This document shows, piece after piece, positions 43,392 to 45,098 of a stretch of DNA of 45,098 nucleotides. Below the pieces are notes generated by a model, which saw nothing but the letters and a program-made list of their open reading frames with translations, was not told where the DNA came from and did not search any database. The stretch lies in the NCBI GenBank assembly GCA_029245125.1, contig JAQWPZ010000331.1, positions 1-45,098 of the forward strand, given 5' to 3'. A program made the translations under genes and the position numbers. Source of the DNA: Rubripirellula sp. Lineage in GTDB: Bacteria > Planctomycetota > Planctomycetia > Pirellulales > Pirellulaceae. Each line of letters begins with the position of its first letter. The first letter of the stretch is position 1.

Positions 43392-44843
43392 TCAAGCGAA
43401 CAGTTTCTTGTAAATCCGCCCTTCGTTTTCGTCGATTCGTTCGGGGCGACCTTTATGCAGATAGATCAACTCGCGATGGTCGAGTCCTAACGCGTACAGA
43501 ATGGTCGAGTGCAAATCGTGAACGTGCAAACGATCATCCACCGCGTGGAGCCCTACTTCGTCAGTTGTTCCGAACGTTTCGCCTCCGCGCACCCCGGCTC
43601 CCGCCGTTACCATCGTAAAGCCGGTTGGATTGTGATCACGACCGTCCCCTTTTTCGCTCATCGGCGTGCGGCCAAACTCTCCGCCCCAAACCACCAGTGT
43701 CTCGTCCAATAGTCCACGACGTGCCAGGTCGGTCAAGAGTCCTGCCACCGGCTGATCCATTTCTTTGCACATCTTGCCATGGTTTTGTTCGATCTTACTG
43801 TGTGCATCCCATTTGCTTCCAGCACCGTGATACAACTGGACAAATCGCACGCCCCGTTCAACCATTCGTCGAGCCAACAAGCACATACGACCGAAGGTGG
43901 CGGTCTCTTTTTGGTCTAACCCGTAAAGCGATTCGGTTTCCGATGTTTCTTGACTAAGGTCGACGGCTTCGGGCGCGTGACTTTGCATTTGGTAGGCCAA
44001 CTCGTAGCTTCGAATCCGCGCCTCCAATTCGGTGTTGTCAGTCCGCTGCAACATATGCTGACGGTTCAATTCCGCAAGAAAATCTAATTCAGTACGCTGC
44101 TGGCGATGGTTGACGTAAGCGGGACTTGCCAGGTTCCTCAGTGGTGGTCCGGCGGTTTGCAAAGCAGTGCCTTGATAGACAGCGGGCATGAATCCTGTGC
44201 CCCAATTACGGGGCCCGTTGACCGCTTTTCCCTTATCCTGCATGACCACGAACGCTGGCAGGTTTTCGTTCTCAGTACCGAGACCGTAGGTTACCCAACT
44301 GCCAAGAGATGGCCGGCCCGCGAACTGCGTGCCCGTGTTCATCTGGCACACGCCACCAGAGTGGTTAATCCCGTTGGTCCAACAGGAACGGATCACGGCT
44401 AAATCATCTGCACGGGTCGCCATCTGGGGCAACCAATCCGACATCCACAGTCCGCTGTCCCCATGCTGAGCCCACTGTCGCTTGGAGGCCAGAACGGGCG
44501 AATCAAATTCCCCCATCGCGGTGATCACTCTGCCAAAGCTATCCGGCAATGGCTTGCCAGCCAGCTTCTCTAATGCGGGTTTCGGATCGAAGGTGTCCAT
44601 ATGACTGGGCCCTCCTTCCATGAACAAAAAAATCACCCGTTTGGCACGAGGCTTTTGATGCGGCTGCTTTACGGACAACGGTGAAGTGGGTGCGGTCGCC
44701 GCCTGAGAACTGGATTGGCCCATCATCCCAGCGAGCGCTACGGCACCGAAACCCGCACCGGTGTCAATCAACATCTCTCGACGTGAAAGCATCTCTCGAC
44801 GAGTAACGGACGAGCGGTGTGTTGGCTCAGCTTTAGTCGACAT
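43392..44843 (-). CDS. DUF1501 protein with duplicated twin-arginine motif
   Basis: 483 residues. DUF1501 family (sulfatase-like fold, often paired with DUF1549/1553 proteins in planctomycetes). Visible motifs are VIFLFMEGGPSHMDTFDPKP, GGVCQMNTGTQF, VVWGGEFGRTPMSE and DHNPTGF. The N-terminus carries the twin-arginine unit twice (TRREML-SRREML), then a hydrophobic stretch (GAGFGAVALAGMMG). It is the downstream member of a pair: the start overlaps the end of the DUF1553-type gene by 11 bp (44833-44843). Function is unknown; export by Tat is inferred from the motif. Confidence 0.92.
   Translation of the reverse strand: MSTKAEPTHRSSVTRREMLSRREMLIDTGAGFGAVALAGMMGQSSSQAATAPTSPLSVKQPHQKPRAKRVIFLFMEGGPSHMDTFDPKPALEKLAGKPLPDSFGRVITAMGEFDSPVLASKRQWAQHGDSGLWMSDWLPQMATRADDLAVIRSCWTNGINHSGGVCQMNTGTQFAGRPSLGSWVTYGLGTENENLPAFVVMQDKGKAVNGPRNWGTGFMPAVYQGTALQTAGPPLRNLASPAYVNHRQQRTELDFLAELNRQHMLQRTDNTELEARIRSYELAYQMQSHAPEAVDLSQETSETESLYGLDQKETATFGRMCLLARRMVERGVRFVQLYHGAGSKWDAHSKIEQNHGKMCKEMDQPVAGLLTDLARRGLLDETLVVWGGEFGRTPMSEKGDGRDHNPTGFTMVTAGAGVRGGETFGTTDEVGLHAVDDRLHVHDLHSTILYALGLDHRELIYLHKGRPERIDENEGRIYKKLFA
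44772..44801 (-). repeat. 18-bp duplication making the doubled twin-arginine motif
   Basis: CATCTCTCGACG recurs 18 bp apart on the plus strand (44772 and 44790). Read on the minus strand it gives RREML twice, six residues apart. Confidence 0.85.
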
Positions 44844-45098
44844 AGATAAACTCGTTTGAATTCAGCAACGCATGAATGAGTGCAACTCTCGCTCGGTCCG
44901 TTGGCGTCGGGATGTCGGGAAGGTTAACGTTGGCCGCGGCATGACGACCATTCCCGGAATCGTCTTTACCCAACTGCTCTGCATCTTCGAACTGCCAATC
45001 GATCGCGTAGGCTGGCAAGCCTTGTTCCGAGTCCGCTTGGGCAACCACAGCAAGGTCTCGCGAGATCGGTTCGACACGAATGCTGTCGATCAATCCAT
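44833..45098 (-). CDS. DUF1549/DUF1553-type protein, C-terminal end (continues past window)
   Basis: The frame is open to the right edge. The end RARVALIHALLNSNEFIYVD is the typical C-terminus of planctomycete DUF1553 proteins, which are usually paired with DUF1501. Before it lies a stretch that looks like the start of a LamG jelly roll (AIDWQFEDAEQLGKDDSGNG). Only about 25 residues of it are present before the DUF1553 end, so the domain looks cut short. The stop lies within the DUF1501 start region, an 11-bp overlap, which fits co-translation. Most of the gene is outside the window. Confidence 0.8.
   Translation of the reverse strand, partial: GLIDSIRVEPISRDLAVVAQADSEQGLPAYAIDWQFEDAEQLGKDDSGNGRHAAANVNLPDIPTPTDRARVALIHALLNSNEFIYVD

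Overview
The window looks like chromosomal DNA of a planctomycete, most likely of the Rhodopirellula/Pirellulaceae type. This rests on family content, since no search could be run. The markers are: an N-terminal LEDRRLLA motif on a giant secreted protein with CSLREA, GEVED and dockerin-like parts; two secreted sulfatases; a DUF1501 protein next to the tail of a DUF1553-type protein; a very large PVC-type multihaem cytochrome; secreted PQQ-type beta-propellers; and a planctomycete-style membrane Ser/Thr kinase. GC content is moderate by eye and was not computed.

Layout. Positions 1-1.5 kb hold the 3' part of a DDE integrase of an insertion sequence, a leftover membrane-protein tail, and a repeat-rich stretch with a REP-like palindrome. 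Positions 1.46-8.45 kb hold a small two-repeat helical protein and the giant secreted protein on the minus strand, which carries eight 231-bp repeats. Positions 8.6-20.2 kb hold a sulfatase, a minus-strand operon of TadE-like and VWA proteins, two beta-propeller proteins, a second sulfatase, a SorA-type sulfite oxidase and two small membrane proteins. Positions 20.6-26.4 kb hold a complete four-gene ligase-associated DNA repair operon (exonuclease, ATP-dependent ligase, Lhr-type helicase, PdeM phosphoesterase). Positions 26.6-31.1 kb hold the PVC cytochrome, whose linkers contain expanded 15-bp repeats. Positions 31.3-36.8 kb hold a metal-uptake locus: MntR divergent from a TroA-type lipoprotein, an ATPase and two permeases. 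Positions 37.1-40.4 kb hold AhpD- and AhpC-like peroxide defence genes, a short DUF2256 gene and a PhrB-type FeS photolyase. Positions 40.7-45.1 kb hold a redoxin lipoprotein with a Ser/Thr kinase, a DUF1501 protein and a partial DUF1553 protein.

The most interesting system is the metal-uptake locus. Both ABC permeases end in a cytoplasmic DtxR/MntR-like module that keeps the metal-ligand pattern, and a stand-alone MntR sits divergently across a near-consensus promoter with overlapping palindromes. The arrangement suggests two layers of metal control: repression of transcription, and direct feedback on the transporter.

A second theme is the number of short tandem duplications, with units of about 10-24 bp. 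They are multiples of three inside genes (15 or 18 bp) and of free length between genes. Several convergent gene junctions also carry near-perfect hairpins without a T-run.
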